Positions 43,644 to 52,617 of a stretch of 64,000 nt of DNA are shown one piece after another. Origin of the DNA: Parvibaculum sp041688015 (GTDB taxonomy: Bacteria > Pseudomonadota > Alphaproteobacteria > Parvibaculales > Parvibaculaceae); the NCBI GenBank assembly GCA_041688015.1, contig JBDNIY010000010.1, forward strand, positions 62,001 through 126,000. Direction: 5' to 3'. Under the pieces are notes generated by a model, which saw only the letters and a program-made list of their open reading frames with translations, had not been told where the DNA came from and searched no databases. The translations under genes were made by a program, and so were the position numbers. Numbering within the stretch: the stretch's first letter is position 1; each line of letters opens with the position of its first letter.

Positions 43644-46348
43644 AACTACGGTCACTCGCCCTCAACCAGTTCAAAAAATTCACAGCGCCCGTGCGATTGG
43701 ATGGCATCAAGGATGGCCTGAATGTTGTGGTCGGACCTAATGAAATGGGAAAATCGACACTACTCGACGCTTTGCGCGCTGCGCTTTTTGAAAAATACAG
43801 CTCGAAAGCTCAGCCTATCGCGGCATTGCAGAATGATCGCAATCAAGCCGGACCGGTTGTCGAGCTTGAATTCGAAATGGATGATGGCCGCTATCGGATA
43901 ACGAAGCGATTTATCAAGAAACCCTATGCGCGGCTGGCCTGCCCCGATGGGCGTGTGCTTGAAAGCGATGCTGCGGAAGAAGCGTTGCGCGGACTTCTCG
44001 GGTTTGAAGAAGCGGGCAAGACTGGCGCCAAGCCGGACACTCTAGGTATGTGGAATGTCCTTTGGGTGCAGCAGGGACATTCATTTGGGGCACTTGATTT
44101 ACCGGAAACCGCGCGATCAAGCCTTCATAGCGCGCTCGAGTCCGAAGTTGGCGAAGTTCTCGGTGGCCGACGTGGCCGTGCCTTGCCTCAAGCAATCGAT
44201 AAACAGCTCGGAGAGCTGGTCACGAGTGGCCGCAAGCCACGCGGAGAATACAAAGGCGCAATCGATCGTCGGGATGCCTTGCAGTCTGATCTTGCGGACC
44301 TACAAATACGTCGCTCGGAACTCTCGAAAACTCTCGATGATCTAGAAGACGCTGACGAAACGCTTACTCGCCTAACTTCCACCGATCGAGATAATGAAGA
44401 TCAAGCCGAGCTTGATGGCGCCAGAACACGCCACAGCCAACTTGCTGCGCTCGAAGCAGGAATTCAAGCATCAGAGACTGAACTGAAACTAATACAGCGC
44501 AATCTTGAGCAAGCTGAACAAGCAAAGGCTTTACGCAAGAGTGTCAGGGAAGGTATTGCGGCCGATGAAATAGCTATCGAGGCAGACCGCAAACACCTCG
44601 TGGAAGTGATTGCACAGGAAAAGGATGCGCGTCAAAAATATGATGTCTTGCAAGAGCGCATTCGAACGGCCGAGGGGGCTGTCACGGAGGCCGATGCCGC
44701 GGTTGCATTGAAACGGCGCGGCCTAACGACCGTTGAGCGTGACGCGCGTATTCGCAACCTGCAGGATCAATTAGCAAAAGCGCAAGACGCTGAAAAACGC
44801 CTTCACAATGCGCAGAAAGGCGCAGCCTCCATTCTCGTGTCAGATAAGGCCATTGAACGCATACGCGCAGCAGCCAAGGCAGTAGACACTGGCGACGCGC
44901 GGCTTAGCGCTGCCGCCACTAACATCATCTTCGAAATGAAGCAGGATTCGCTGGCGGGTATCGAAATCGACGGGAAGCCAATCGCTGGGGATCGCCCTCT
45001 TGTGCTGGTGGTTGAACCGGCTAGCATAACAATCCCCGGCCGCGGCAAGATCATTGTCGACCCTGCCATTAAGGACCGGGACAAGCTTATCGCCCAGCAG
45101 CGCGACGAGCGTTCCAACCTCAAGGCCAAATTGGCCGATGCTGGTGTCACCAGCATTGAGGACGCAGAACAACAACATACAAGAAGACGCAAACTACTCG
45201 AGCAAGCTGAACTTGCCCGACAAGAAGCGACCCTGCACGCCCCGGCCACTGACGATTACGAAGCGGGCGCCCAACCGCTTACGGATTACATCGAAGGTTT
45301 ACGCCATGTTTTTACGCGAGAAAAAAATGAACTGGACTTGCAGACCCTTCCAACAAGACAACAGATGCAGACTGCCTTGGACGCCGCCGAGGAACGGGCT
45401 GGAGCCACTCGGCACGATATCCAAACGGCGCGTGCTGCGCTTGCGGGTCCCACTGAAACGCTTGAGCGCGCCAAGACTGAACTCACAACTCTAAAGACTC
45501 GTCACGACGATGCTGCGGCGCAGCTCAAAAGGCGACAGGAAGAATTTTTGGAGGCACAAAGCTCATGCTCCGATCTGAAACTTCAAGATGACTTAGGCGC
45601 CGCTCGTAATGCGCTAACAGCACAACAGAAGGCAGTGGCCAACCTCCAAGACCAGCGCACAGATGAAACGTTGCCACAACTTGAAGCCCGGATTAAGAGG
45701 CACGATCAGGCGATCCGTGACAGACGCGATAAGCGCGAAGCCCTCAAGGTTAGAATCGCCGGTCTCAAGTCGCTGATCGAAGCACTTGAAGGAGCAGGAC
45801 TAGATGAAGCGATTGAGAAAAAGGATCGCGAGCGTGAACTCTGCGGACAAGAATGCGCGCGGTTTGAGCATGAAGTTACCGTGCTGTCGCTTTTGCTGTC
45901 TGCCTTACGTGACGCAGAGCAAGAGGCCAAGGAGCGTTATCTTTCACCTGTTCTCAAGCGGGTACGCCCTTACCTGCAGCTACTGTTTCCCGGGGCCGAA
46001 ATCGCAATCGATGAAAACTTGCACATCACAGGAGTCGTCAGAGAGGCTGGTTACGAAGAAGCATTTCACCATCTCAGCATGGGAACGCAGGAGCAGATCG
46101 CCGTGCTAGTACGGCTCGCGTTTGCAGAAATGCTGGTTGAACAAGGCCAACCGGCGACAGTCGTTCTTGATGACGTACTCGTATTTTCGGATGACCGGCG
46201 GATGGGGCGCATGTTCGATATCCTCAATATGGCGGCGCGCAACGTTCAGGTCATCGTCCTCACCTGTCGCGAACAACTTTTCGAAGGTCTCGGGGGGCAG
46301 CAACTATCTTTGCAAGCTGGAAGCAGCGAAGACCTAATGTCAGCATGA
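43640..46348 (+). CDS. SMC/Rad50-like ATPase partner (YhaN-type)
   Basis: 902 residues. N-terminal ATPase half: VVVGPNEMGKSTLLDAL, Walker A at residues 32-40 with Lys38. Long coiled coil follows (residues ~190-400 and ~470-760, heptads rich in Ala/Glu/Arg). C-terminal half: signature HLSMGTQEQIAVLVRLA, Walker B TVVLDDVLVFSDD (Asp-Asp in place of the usual Asp-Glu), and VIVLTCREQ. The coils are interrupted by a beta-rich globular segment near residue 430-480 (LVLVVEPASITIPGRGKIIV), where Rad50 would have its zinc hook; no CxxC is there. Forms a unit with the overlapping phosphoesterase gene. Confidence 0.83.
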   Translation: MKLRSLALNQFKKFTAPVRLDGIKDGLNVVVGPNEMGKSTLLDALRAALFEKYSSKAQPIAALQNDRNQAGPVVELEFEMDDGRYRITKRFIKKPYARLACPDGRVLESDAAEEALRGLLGFEEAGKTGAKPDTLGMWNVLWVQQGHSFGALDLPETARSSLHSALESEVGEVLGGRRGRALPQAIDKQLGELVTSGRKPRGEYKGAIDRRDALQSDLADLQIRRSELSKTLDDLEDADETLTRLTSTDRDNEDQAELDGARTRHSQLAALEAGIQASETELKLIQRNLEQAEQAKALRKSVREGIAADEIAIEADRKHLVEVIAQEKDARQKYDVLQERIRTAEGAVTEADAAVALKRRGLTTVERDARIRNLQDQLAKAQDAEKRLHNAQKGAASILVSDKAIERIRAAAKAVDTGDARLSAAATNIIFEMKQDSLAGIEIDGKPIAGDRPLVLVVEPASITIPGRGKIIVDPAIKDRDKLIAQQRDERSNLKAKLADAGVTSIEDAEQQHTRRRKLLEQAELARQEATLHAPATDDYEAGAQPLTDYIEGLRHVFTREKNELDLQTLPTRQQMQTALDAAEERAGATRHDIQTARAALAGPTETLERAKTELTTLKTRHDDAAAQLKRRQEEFLEAQSSCSDLKLQDDLGAARNALTAQQKAVANLQDQRTDETLPQLEARIKRHDQAIRDRRDKREALKVRIAGLKSLIEALEGAGLDEAIEKKDRERELCGQECARFEHEVTVLSLLLSALRDAEQEAKERYLSPVLKRVRPYLQLLFPGAEIAIDENLHITGVVREAGYEEAFHHLSMGTQEQIAVLVRLAFAEMLVEQGQPATVVLDDVLVFSDDRRMGRMFDILNMAARNVQVIVLTCREQLFEGLGGQQLSLQAGSSEDLMSA

Positions 46349-46564
46349 GACCCACGATCGATAGATTGGGACTGTCGCAAAGTCAGGCGACAGTTGCCAC
46401 TTCTTGGGCTTCACAGCAGAAAAGTCAGAGATGCCGCTCTATACGAAATATCCCATTACACGGGGCTGTCGAGCGTAGTTTTCAGAACGCAGATTTTTTT
46501 ATCCACCTTGGGCGTACGCCCCATACTATTCATTTAATTAGGGTCAACGAACGGGGTTAGCAGC

Positions 46565-48751
46565 ATGGAAAAGCTCAAGATCGCTCTTGAGAATTGCTAC
46601 GGCATTCGAAAAATGGATGCTGAGTTTGATTTTACAAAAAAGCCCGCACAGCTGATCTATGCACCAAACGGTTCAATGAAGTCATCATTCGCCAAGACTT
46701 TCAAAGACCACAGCATGGCTACGCCATCACGCGACCGGATTTACACTGACCGAGAGACCAAGCGATCAATCTTGGATCACGAGAACAAGGAGCTGCCTGC
46801 TGACACTGTTTTTGTCATTGAGCCATACGATGCCGGATATCAATCCGGCCGGGTATCTACGCTTCTTGTGAACAAAGCTTTGAAAGTGAAATATGACGCA
46901 ATCCTGAAATCGATTCAGGAGAAACAAGATGCCCTTATTTCGAAGGTCAAAAAGACATCTGGCATTCGGTCAGGCATTGAGGAAATAATTTCTGTCGCTT
47001 TCACAAGAAAGCCCGACAATTTGCTTCGAGCGTTCGACCGCATTCGCTCTGAAGTCAAAGATGATCCATTTGATCAGTCTTTAGAGGGCATAAAATATGG
47101 TTCCCTCTTCAATGACAAGGTTGAAGCGTTTTTAGCAGACCCCGACTTGAAAGCCGCATTGGAAGACTATACCGCAACCTATGACAACCTCTTGGAGAAG
47201 TCGCGATTTTTCAGAAAAGGTGTTTTCAATCATTATCAGGCCGGAGAAATCGCAAAACAGCTAAAGAACCATGGATTTTTTCAAGCTGAGCATAAAATTT
47301 ATCTGCATTCTGATGCGGAAGATACCAAGGTCGAAACTGAAAAAGAATTAGAGAATATAATTTCGGAAGAATTAGAAGCGATCCTTTCAGATGACGCCCT
47401 CAAAGAAAAATTCGAAAAGATCGATAAGAAGCTTACCAACAAAGAGCTTAGAGATTTTCGAGAGTTTTTGCTGTCCAACCAAACGCTGATCCCGCGCCTG
47501 CAAGAGCCGGATGTGTTTAAAGAGGATTTGCTGAAATCCTATCTTATGCTCCTCAAGGACGACTTCGAAGAGCTTATGAGCGAATTCTCGGACGGGAAGA
47601 AGCGGCTGGATGAGATCGCCAATGAAGCTTCCGATCAGGCGACAAAGTGGCAAGAGGTAATCAACATCTTCAATCGCCGGTTTTCTGTTCCGTTCAAGGT
47701 CAGCATAGAAAACAAGCAAGATGTTATTTTAAAACGATCTACACCGAATATTGGGTTCATGTTTGAGGACACTTCAGAACAACCAATAGCCGTGAACCGT
47801 GATCAACTTGTCGACGTTCTTAGCAACGGGGAACGGCGAGCATTGTATATTCTTAACATTATTTTCGAAGTGGAGGCGCGTAAGAGCGAACATGTAAAAA
47901 CGCTATTTGTTGTTGACGATATAGCTGACTCTTTCGACTACAAGAACAAATATGCGATAGTCGAATACCTCAGTGACATATTGGCCGAACCGGATTTTCG
48001 ACAAATCATACTGACCCATAACTATGATTTTTATCGAACCGTTTGGAAGCGGCTGGATTTATCAGGTGCCAATTTTCACATCTCGAAGACATCGGATAAA
48101 ATCGAACTATCGAGCGAAAAGATGTACCGCGACCCCTTTGAGAAATGGAAGGCAACCGCCAACAAAGCAGATAAAACCGATGTTCTTTTGGCCATGGTCC
48201 CGTTCGTGAGAAATTTGGCCGACTATTGCGGTTTCAAGGAAGATTCGGAAAAGCTAACGAGTCTTCTGCACCAAAAAGCGGACAGCGCTTCTATAACGCT
48301 TTCAGGTCTTTTCAGCATCTATAAGAAGGTGTTGAACGGACAGGAATTCAGCACGGAATTAGCGGCCGACACTGCTGTGATTCCGCTCCTTTTGGAAACA
48401 GCAAAGAGCATCGCCGGGGCTGGTGAGATCGCGCTCGATCTCGAAAAAAAGGTAGTCCTATCGATAGCGATCCGCCTTGTTGCTGAAGCAAAGATGATTG
48501 CTGTCATTAACGATGATGCTTTTGTGAACGGCATCAATAGCAATCAGACCGCTAAGCTGCTTCGTAAACTGAAAGACGTGATTGGAGGCGATGAGGCAAA
48601 AGCGCCACTGATTGCGCTTATGGATCGGGTGAATTTGATGACCCCTGAAAACATTCACTTGAACTCGTTTATGTATGAGCCGATCCTGGACATGTCTGCA
48701 GAGCACTTAGCGCGGCTTTACAATGAACTAATTGTAGAGTGCACGATTTGA
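46565..48751 (+). CDS. Solitary ABC-type AAA ATPase, PrrC/RloC-related fold, unknown effector
   Basis: 728 residues. Walker A is IYAPNGSMKSSFAKTF (Lys39) with Met before the Lys where Gly is normal. Central ~300 residues are helical/coiled coil. Then signature DVLSNGERRALYIL, Walker B TLFVVDDIADSFDYKNKY and the H-loop ILTHNYDFYRTVWKR. The C-terminal ~220 residues are helical with a conserved-looking tail (NSFMYEPILDMSAEHLARLY). The ATPase layout resembles PrrC/RloC anticodon nucleases, but the C-terminus shows no recognisable nuclease motif. Gene stands alone, 216 bp after the SMC-like gene, low GC for this chromosome. Confidence 0.7.
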   Translation: MEKLKIALENCYGIRKMDAEFDFTKKPAQLIYAPNGSMKSSFAKTFKDHSMATPSRDRIYTDRETKRSILDHENKELPADTVFVIEPYDAGYQSGRVSTLLVNKALKVKYDAILKSIQEKQDALISKVKKTSGIRSGIEEIISVAFTRKPDNLLRAFDRIRSEVKDDPFDQSLEGIKYGSLFNDKVEAFLADPDLKAALEDYTATYDNLLEKSRFFRKGVFNHYQAGEIAKQLKNHGFFQAEHKIYLHSDAEDTKVETEKELENIISEELEAILSDDALKEKFEKIDKKLTNKELRDFREFLLSNQTLIPRLQEPDVFKEDLLKSYLMLLKDDFEELMSEFSDGKKRLDEIANEASDQATKWQEVINIFNRRFSVPFKVSIENKQDVILKRSTPNIGFMFEDTSEQPIAVNRDQLVDVLSNGERRALYILNIIFEVEARKSEHVKTLFVVDDIADSFDYKNKYAIVEYLSDILAEPDFRQIILTHNYDFYRTVWKRLDLSGANFHISKTSDKIELSSEKMYRDPFEKWKATANKADKTDVLLAMVPFVRNLADYCGFKEDSEKLTSLLHQKADSASITLSGLFSIYKKVLNGQEFSTELAADTAVIPLLLETAKSIAGAGEIALDLEKKVVLSIAIRLVAEAKMIAVINDDAFVNGINSNQTAKLLRKLKDVIGGDEAKAPLIALMDRVNLMTPENIHLNSFMYEPILDMSAEHLARLYNELIVECTI

Positions 48752-49105
48752 TGCTCAAACCCGCCAGCCACGCTTATTTTCACATTTTTTTTGGGGAGCC
48801 GGTAATCTTGGCCGATGCCCCCGTGATCAGTAACACGGGGGGCTCTAAATACATCCCCAGCTTCCGCGCCAGCTTTGGGCAAGGGATTGCCCCAAATTCC
48901 CCTTCCTTCCCGTCGCAGGCGGGCCTTGAGGGCCGCAAAGCGGCTTGAAAGGCATGCCGAGCCCCAGCCGGTGCGTCCGGGCCGGGTCAAGGCTGGCGAA
49001 GCCACGCCGCGAAGCGGCGCTTGGCCTTGATGCGGCTCGGTCGCACTGGCCCTTGCTTCCTGATCTGCCCCTAGGAGCCTCTGAGATGCCCGCTGACGCG
49101 ATTTG
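48752..49105. other. Non-coding GC-rich junction before the mobile element
   Basis: 354 bp without a supported gene. It holds a strong hairpin at 48817-48843 (GCCCCCGTG/CACGGGGGGC), then a run of GC-rich short inverted segments such as CACGCCGCGAAGCGGCG and GGGCCTTGAGGGCCGC. The composition jumps from the AT-rich ATPase gene to very GC-rich DNA. It could hold an origin, oriT or recombination end of the element at 49.1-52.6 kb; I cannot decide which. Confidence 0.45.
48817..48843. terminator. Hairpin after the solitary ATPase gene
   Basis: GCCCCCGTG-ATCAGTAA-CACGGGGGGC, 8-9 pairs with one bulge, 66 bp past the ATPase stop. There is no T-run after it (CTCTAAATACATC), so terminator function is only possible; it may instead be a border structure. 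Confidence 0.35.
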
Positions 49106-49126
49106 ATAGGACATGTCGCGTCCTAT
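49106..49126. promoter_or_regulatory. MerR-type dyad, copy 1 (AGGAC-N7-GTCCT)
   Basis: ATAGGAC-ATGTCGC-GTCCTAT, 7-bp arms around 7 bases, ending 12 bp before the MerR-like start. TATACA (49124-49129) on its right arm may be a -10 box, which would put the transcript start at or next to the ATG (leaderless). The same core with the same spacing recurs before the Rep gene. Confidence 0.6.
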
Positions 49127-49138
49127 ACACTCCGAGGC

Positions 49139-49654
49139 ATGGAACGATTCGCATACAGTGTCAGGGAGCTTGTCGACAAACTCAGCCCGGAAGGGGATGA
49201 AGCGGAGAAGTTACGCCTTATTCGTCAGATCAGGCATTGGACCAACGCGGACCTTCTCACCCCTCAGGGCAAGAAACACACTGGCACGGGCGTCAGTCGC
49301 GAATATGGGCCCGATGAGGTGCGCAAGGCCGCAATCCTTCGGGAGCTGACCCGCTTTGGGATGACGGTGACCCAACTGGAAGGCACTGGCGAATATCTGG
49401 ATATGCTTGCCGATGACCCCTCATGGAAAGACGCCATCACAAACAAAAAGCCCGTCTATCTCGAACTCTTCTCAACACCCGACGATGACGGCCAATCTTG
49501 GCAGGTTGCCCGAGACGAGCCTGATCTCAAGAAAATTCACCCTGACGCCAAGCCATCGATCCTAAAGATCGGCAACAAACGCTTGCCGGGCGCGTCCTAT
49601 ACCAGCGCGCTTGTCCTAAGCCTCAATCGTATCTTCGCCCGCTTGAAGGTGTGA
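49139..49654 (+). CDS. MerR-like regulator of the mobile element
   Basis: 171 residues. The N-terminal 80 form a winged-helix MerR-like domain: YSVRELVDKLS, IRQIRHWTNADLL, SREYGPDEVRKAAILRELTRFG, with the Arg-His-Trp replacing the classic Arg-Tyr-Tyr. The C-terminal part has no effector Cys, so it is not a metal sensor. Start chosen at ATG 49139; a TTG at 49103 lies inside the dyad. GAGG sits only one base before the ATG, too close to work well. It most likely controls itself and the Rep gene through the shared dyads. Confidence 0.72.
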   Translation: MERFAYSVRELVDKLSPEGDEAEKLRLIRQIRHWTNADLLTPQGKKHTGTGVSREYGPDEVRKAAILRELTRFGMTVTQLEGTGEYLDMLADDPSWKDAITNKKPVYLELFSTPDDDGQSWQVARDEPDLKKIHPDAKPSILKIGNKRLPGASYTSALVLSLNRIFARLKV

Positions 49655-49668
49655 TCATTTGAAACTAA

Positions 49669-49685
49669 AGGACATAAAACGTCCT
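49669..49685. promoter_or_regulatory. MerR-type dyad, copy 2, in the Rep promoter
   Basis: AGGAC-ATAAAAC-GTCCT with the right arm abutting TATAAT (49685-49690). A TTGAAA at 49659-49664 lies 20 bases upstream, the stretched spacing that MerR-class activators correct by twisting DNA. Transcript would start about 20 bp before the Rep ATG. Confidence 0.6.
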
Positions 49686-49713
49686 ATAATCTATAGAGGA
49701 AAACTAAAGCGCC

Positions 49714-50811
49714 ATGAAAATTAGACCTAAAGCCACGCCAGCGCCTTTGCCGCGCCTTCTGATACACGGGCTCGATAGCTTTTACGTCTGCTACTACTTC
49801 GACCTTGCCAGCTCGAAGCTCGACTTCGACGAACTCGAATATCTCAAGCAACTTGCTAAAGATCGCGAGGCCGATAAGGCCCATATCGAAATTGGCCGCG
49901 AACGCTTTCAGGTCATGCCGAGCGGGCAGAAATTCTATAAGTGCGTGCTCGTCAACCGGGACTTTAAGATTGCCCTTGCCGAGCACATGCACCCCTCAGT
50001 TAAAGTTCAGTTCTTTAGCGAAGCTCTGTGGCGGGATGGCGCGCGCGCCTTGCATGAGCGCATTATCGAATTCGCTAAAGCGATAGGGGCGGCAACGCTT
50101 AAGCCCGAGCAGATTGTTCGAGCCGATTGGGCTTTTGACTTTGATTTGGCTGCAATCGACTTCGATGAAGATGACTTCGTCTCTCGCGCTATCAAGAACA
50201 ACAAATGGAGGAAGGGGCACGCCGTTCAAACGTTCGGATTCGGTGTGGGAGAAATTGTTGCCCGCATCTATGACAAGGTCGCGGAAATAGACAACGCAAG
50301 CGGCAAGGCTTGGTTCCATGACCTTTGGGGTCAAAAAGAAAATGTTTGGCGTGTTGAGTTCCAAGTCAGAGGCGAGAGGCTTAGGCAGGCCGGTATAAGG
50401 ACCATTGATGATCTTGAAGACTTACAGGGCGATCTTCTTAAGCAACTTGCTTTAGCGCACACGTCCTTGCGCAGGCCAAACGGTGACAGCAATAGGGCCC
50501 GCTGGCCGTTGCATCCACTGTGGCAATCTTTAGTCGCCGCTATAGATGCAATGCCGCAACTTGGCCTTTGCCGTCACTACGACCCGGCCAATTCCCTTGA
50601 GTATCGCTATAGGAAAATGAGCCAAAGCCTATACGGCTCACTAAAGGGATTGGGCGCTCTTTCTCACCTTATGGCCCCGAGTAAGGGCATCCCGACATTT
50701 GAGGAAATCCTAAAGCAACTCCCTAAAGCGACCGACCCGTTCCACTCCGACTCTATCTGGCAAGCGGCTTTGGAAGAGCGTCTTCGTAAGCATAGGGCGG
50801 GCCAATGGTAG
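49714..50811 (+). CDS. Replication initiator / Rep_trans-like protein
   Basis: 365 residues. Segments IVRADWAFDFDLAAIDFD, IVARIYDKVAEIDNASGKAW and VWRVEFQVRGERLRQAGI have the order (Arg-x-Asp, Tyr-Asp-Lys, Trp...Arg-x-Glu-Phe-Gln) found in Rep_trans/NicK-type rolling-circle initiators and nickases of plasmids and integrative elements; the Tyr of YDK is the candidate nucleophile. Function would be to nick and start replication of the excised element. Expression from a MerR-type promoter (dyad copy 2). Overlaps the next small gene by 7 bp. Confidence 0.68.
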   Translation: MKIRPKATPAPLPRLLIHGLDSFYVCYYFDLASSKLDFDELEYLKQLAKDREADKAHIEIGRERFQVMPSGQKFYKCVLVNRDFKIALAEHMHPSVKVQFFSEALWRDGARALHERIIEFAKAIGAATLKPEQIVRADWAFDFDLAAIDFDEDDFVSRAIKNNKWRKGHAVQTFGFGVGEIVARIYDKVAEIDNASGKAWFHDLWGQKENVWRVEFQVRGERLRQAGIRTIDDLEDLQGDLLKQLALAHTSLRRPNGDSNRARWPLHPLWQSLVAAIDAMPQLGLCRHYDPANSLEYRYRKMSQSLYGSLKGLGALSHLMAPSKGIPTFEEILKQLPKATDPFHSDSIWQAALEERLRKHRAGQW

Positions 50812-50969
50812 AGGACGGAGACGGCGAGCTTTACGTGCAAAGCGATTTGCCCGAGACTCCAGCGATTACATCGGAGGAACTCGCCCTAATCGAGATCCAT
50901 ATGCGCGATCTCGTATCGAAGATTTGTAGGGCCGAGGCCGCTAACGATAACGACGAAGGCGTGCACTGA
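50805..50969 (+). CDS. Small acidic protein of the mobile element
   Basis: 54 residues, MVEDGDGELYVQ... to NDNDEGVH, pI clearly acidic, likely one helix (SEELALIEIHMRDLVSKICRAEA). Its ATG lies inside the last codons of the Rep gene (ATGGTAG), a usual sign of translational coupling. Unknown function; as companion of the Rep gene it could regulate replication or excision. Too short to appear in most gene lists. Confidence 0.5.
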   Translation: MVEDGDGELYVQSDLPETPAITSEELALIEIHMRDLVSKICRAEAANDNDEGVH

Positions 50970-50997
50970 AGCCATGCCGATTAAGTAGGAGAGCGTC

Positions 50998-52617
50998 ATG
51001 AAAAAGAGCGCGGTTGTTTATGCGAGGGTTTCCACGGCCCAGCAAGCAGACCATGACCTTTCAATACCGGATCAGATCGCGCACGCGGATCGCTATTGCG
51101 AAGATCGCGATATAGAGATTGTCGGACACTACATCGACGCGGGGGCATCGGCTCGCAACGACAAGCGCCCTGAATTTCAGCGCATGGCGTCTGAGATAAA
51201 GTCAGGTCTCGTTCAAACCAATCTGATCCTCGTGCACAGCCTATCTCGCTTCTTTCGTGACTCATTTGGATTTGAATCTTACAGCCAAAAATTTGCTAAG
51301 CACGGTGTTGAGATCGTCGCCATGACGCAGGAAATGGGGGATGGTCCGCAAGGCAAGCTGAACCGTCAGATCATGACCTCGTTTGACGAGTACAACAGCG
51401 CGGAAACCTCCAAACACGTGTCACGCGCAATGAATGAGAATGTGAGGCGCGGCTTCTGGAATGGATCGACTCCGCCTTTTGGTTATCGCACCTATGTTGC
51501 GGAGTGGGCAGGCGCTAAAGCCAAGAAGAAACTTGAAGTTGAAGCCAACGAAGCCGAGGTCGTGAAACTGATCTTCAAGCTCTATGTTTATGGTGACGGA
51601 AAGAGCGGGCCGCTGGGGATCAAGAACACGGTCTCCTATCTCGCCGAAAAGGGACTTAAGCAACGCGACGGCAAGCCCTTTAGATTGCAAACTATTCAGC
51701 AAATCTTGCGTCGCAGCGACTACATCGGCACTCACTATTTTAATCGCCGTGATAGTCAGACGAAAAAACTTAAAGCACGCAAAGAGTGGATCGAGATGCC
51801 GGTCCCGGCCATTGTCGACGAAGAACTCTTTCACGTAGCGCAGGCCCAACTTACCTCTCGCAATCCGAAGATGAACCCGCCGCGCTTCTCAAACAGCCCG
51901 GTTCTCTTGAGTGGCATTGCACATTGTGGCAAATGCGGTGCCCCGATGCGTCTGCGAACGGGCAAGTATGGCAAATACCGCTACTACACCTGCTCAAAAC
52001 AGGCAGACCTTGGCAAGACGGCTTGCACTGGCATTACAATCCCCGAGGGCAAGCTCGATAATCTTGTGATCGATAACCTATGCGACCGCGTTCTAAAGCC
52101 TACGCGCCTCAAGGGCGTCGTCGGAGCGTTGACGGCCCGCAATTCGGGCCGCCGCTCGCGGCTTCAGGCCGACATGAAGGAATTGCGCAAAAAGCAGCGC
52201 GAACTTCAGCGCCAGCTAGAAACGCTTGTGGACGTTATGGAGAATGGTGGCCTCGGAACCGCACGCACCCTTCAGGCGCGCTTTGCGAAGCGACAGGGGG
52301 AGTATGATGAGATTATCCGCCTGATCTCGCTGAAGGAGCGGGAATTGAACCTACCGGTCTCTGAAGTAACCCAGAAGCGCCTCACAGCCTTCTCCGAGGC
52401 TATGATAGGGCAGTTGCGAGATACCAGCAGCCCGAGCTTCCGCCGCGCCTACCTGCGACTCTTTCTCAATAAAATCATTGTGGACAAAGAAGGCATCCGG
52501 ATTTCTGGCTCAAAAGCCGTGCTTGCGCAGCAGCTTCAAACCGACAAACCGGTTCCGCCGTCTATGGTACCCACTTTTATAGATGGTTGGTGCCCCCGAC
52601 AAGATTCGAACTCGTGA
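50998..52617 (+). CDS. Large serine recombinase
   Basis: 539 residues. Resolvase domain: AVVYARVSTAQQADHDLSI with nucleophile Ser12, and ILVHSLSRFFRD; recombinase domain from NVRRGFWNGSTPPFGYRTY; zinc ribbon AHCGKCGAPMRLRTGKYG...YYTCSKQ...TAC; then a coiled coil (RLQADMKELRKKQRELQRQL). It integrates or excises a mobile element. The last residues, GWCPRQDSNS, are encoded by the 3' end of a tRNA-Thr fragment on the other strand, so the gene end sits in an attachment site. GGAGAG lies 5 bases before the ATG. Confidence 0.92.
   Translation: MKKSAVVYARVSTAQQADHDLSIPDQIAHADRYCEDRDIEIVGHYIDAGASARNDKRPEFQRMASEIKSGLVQTNLILVHSLSRFFRDSFGFESYSQKFAKHGVEIVAMTQEMGDGPQGKLNRQIMTSFDEYNSAETSKHVSRAMNENVRRGFWNGSTPPFGYRTYVAEWAGAKAKKKLEVEANEAEVVKLIFKLYVYGDGKSGPLGIKNTVSYLAEKGLKQRDGKPFRLQTIQQILRRSDYIGTHYFNRRDSQTKKLKARKEWIEMPVPAIVDEELFHVAQAQLTSRNPKMNPPRFSNSPVLLSGIAHCGKCGAPMRLRTGKYGKYRYYTCSKQADLGKTACTGITIPEGKLDNLVIDNLCDRVLKPTRLKGVVGALTARNSGRRSRLQADMKELRKKQRELQRQLETLVDVMENGGLGTARTLQARFAKRQGEYDEIIRLISLKERELNLPVSEVTQKRLTAFSEAMIGQLRDTSSPSFRRAYLRLFLNKIIVDKEGIRISGSKAVLAQQLQTDKPVPPSMVPTFIDGWCPRQDSNS

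Noticed and set aside
46345..46560. 71-codon frame filling the gap before the solitary ATPase
   Set aside because: Overlaps the end of the SMC-like gene without a ribosome-binding site, and the translated peptide has no domain or compositional support.
46565..48751. Anticodon nuclease PrrC/RloC proper
   Set aside because: ATPase layout is similar but no PrrC catalytic Arg/Glu/His set or RloC zinc hook is visible, and no type I restriction genes flank it.
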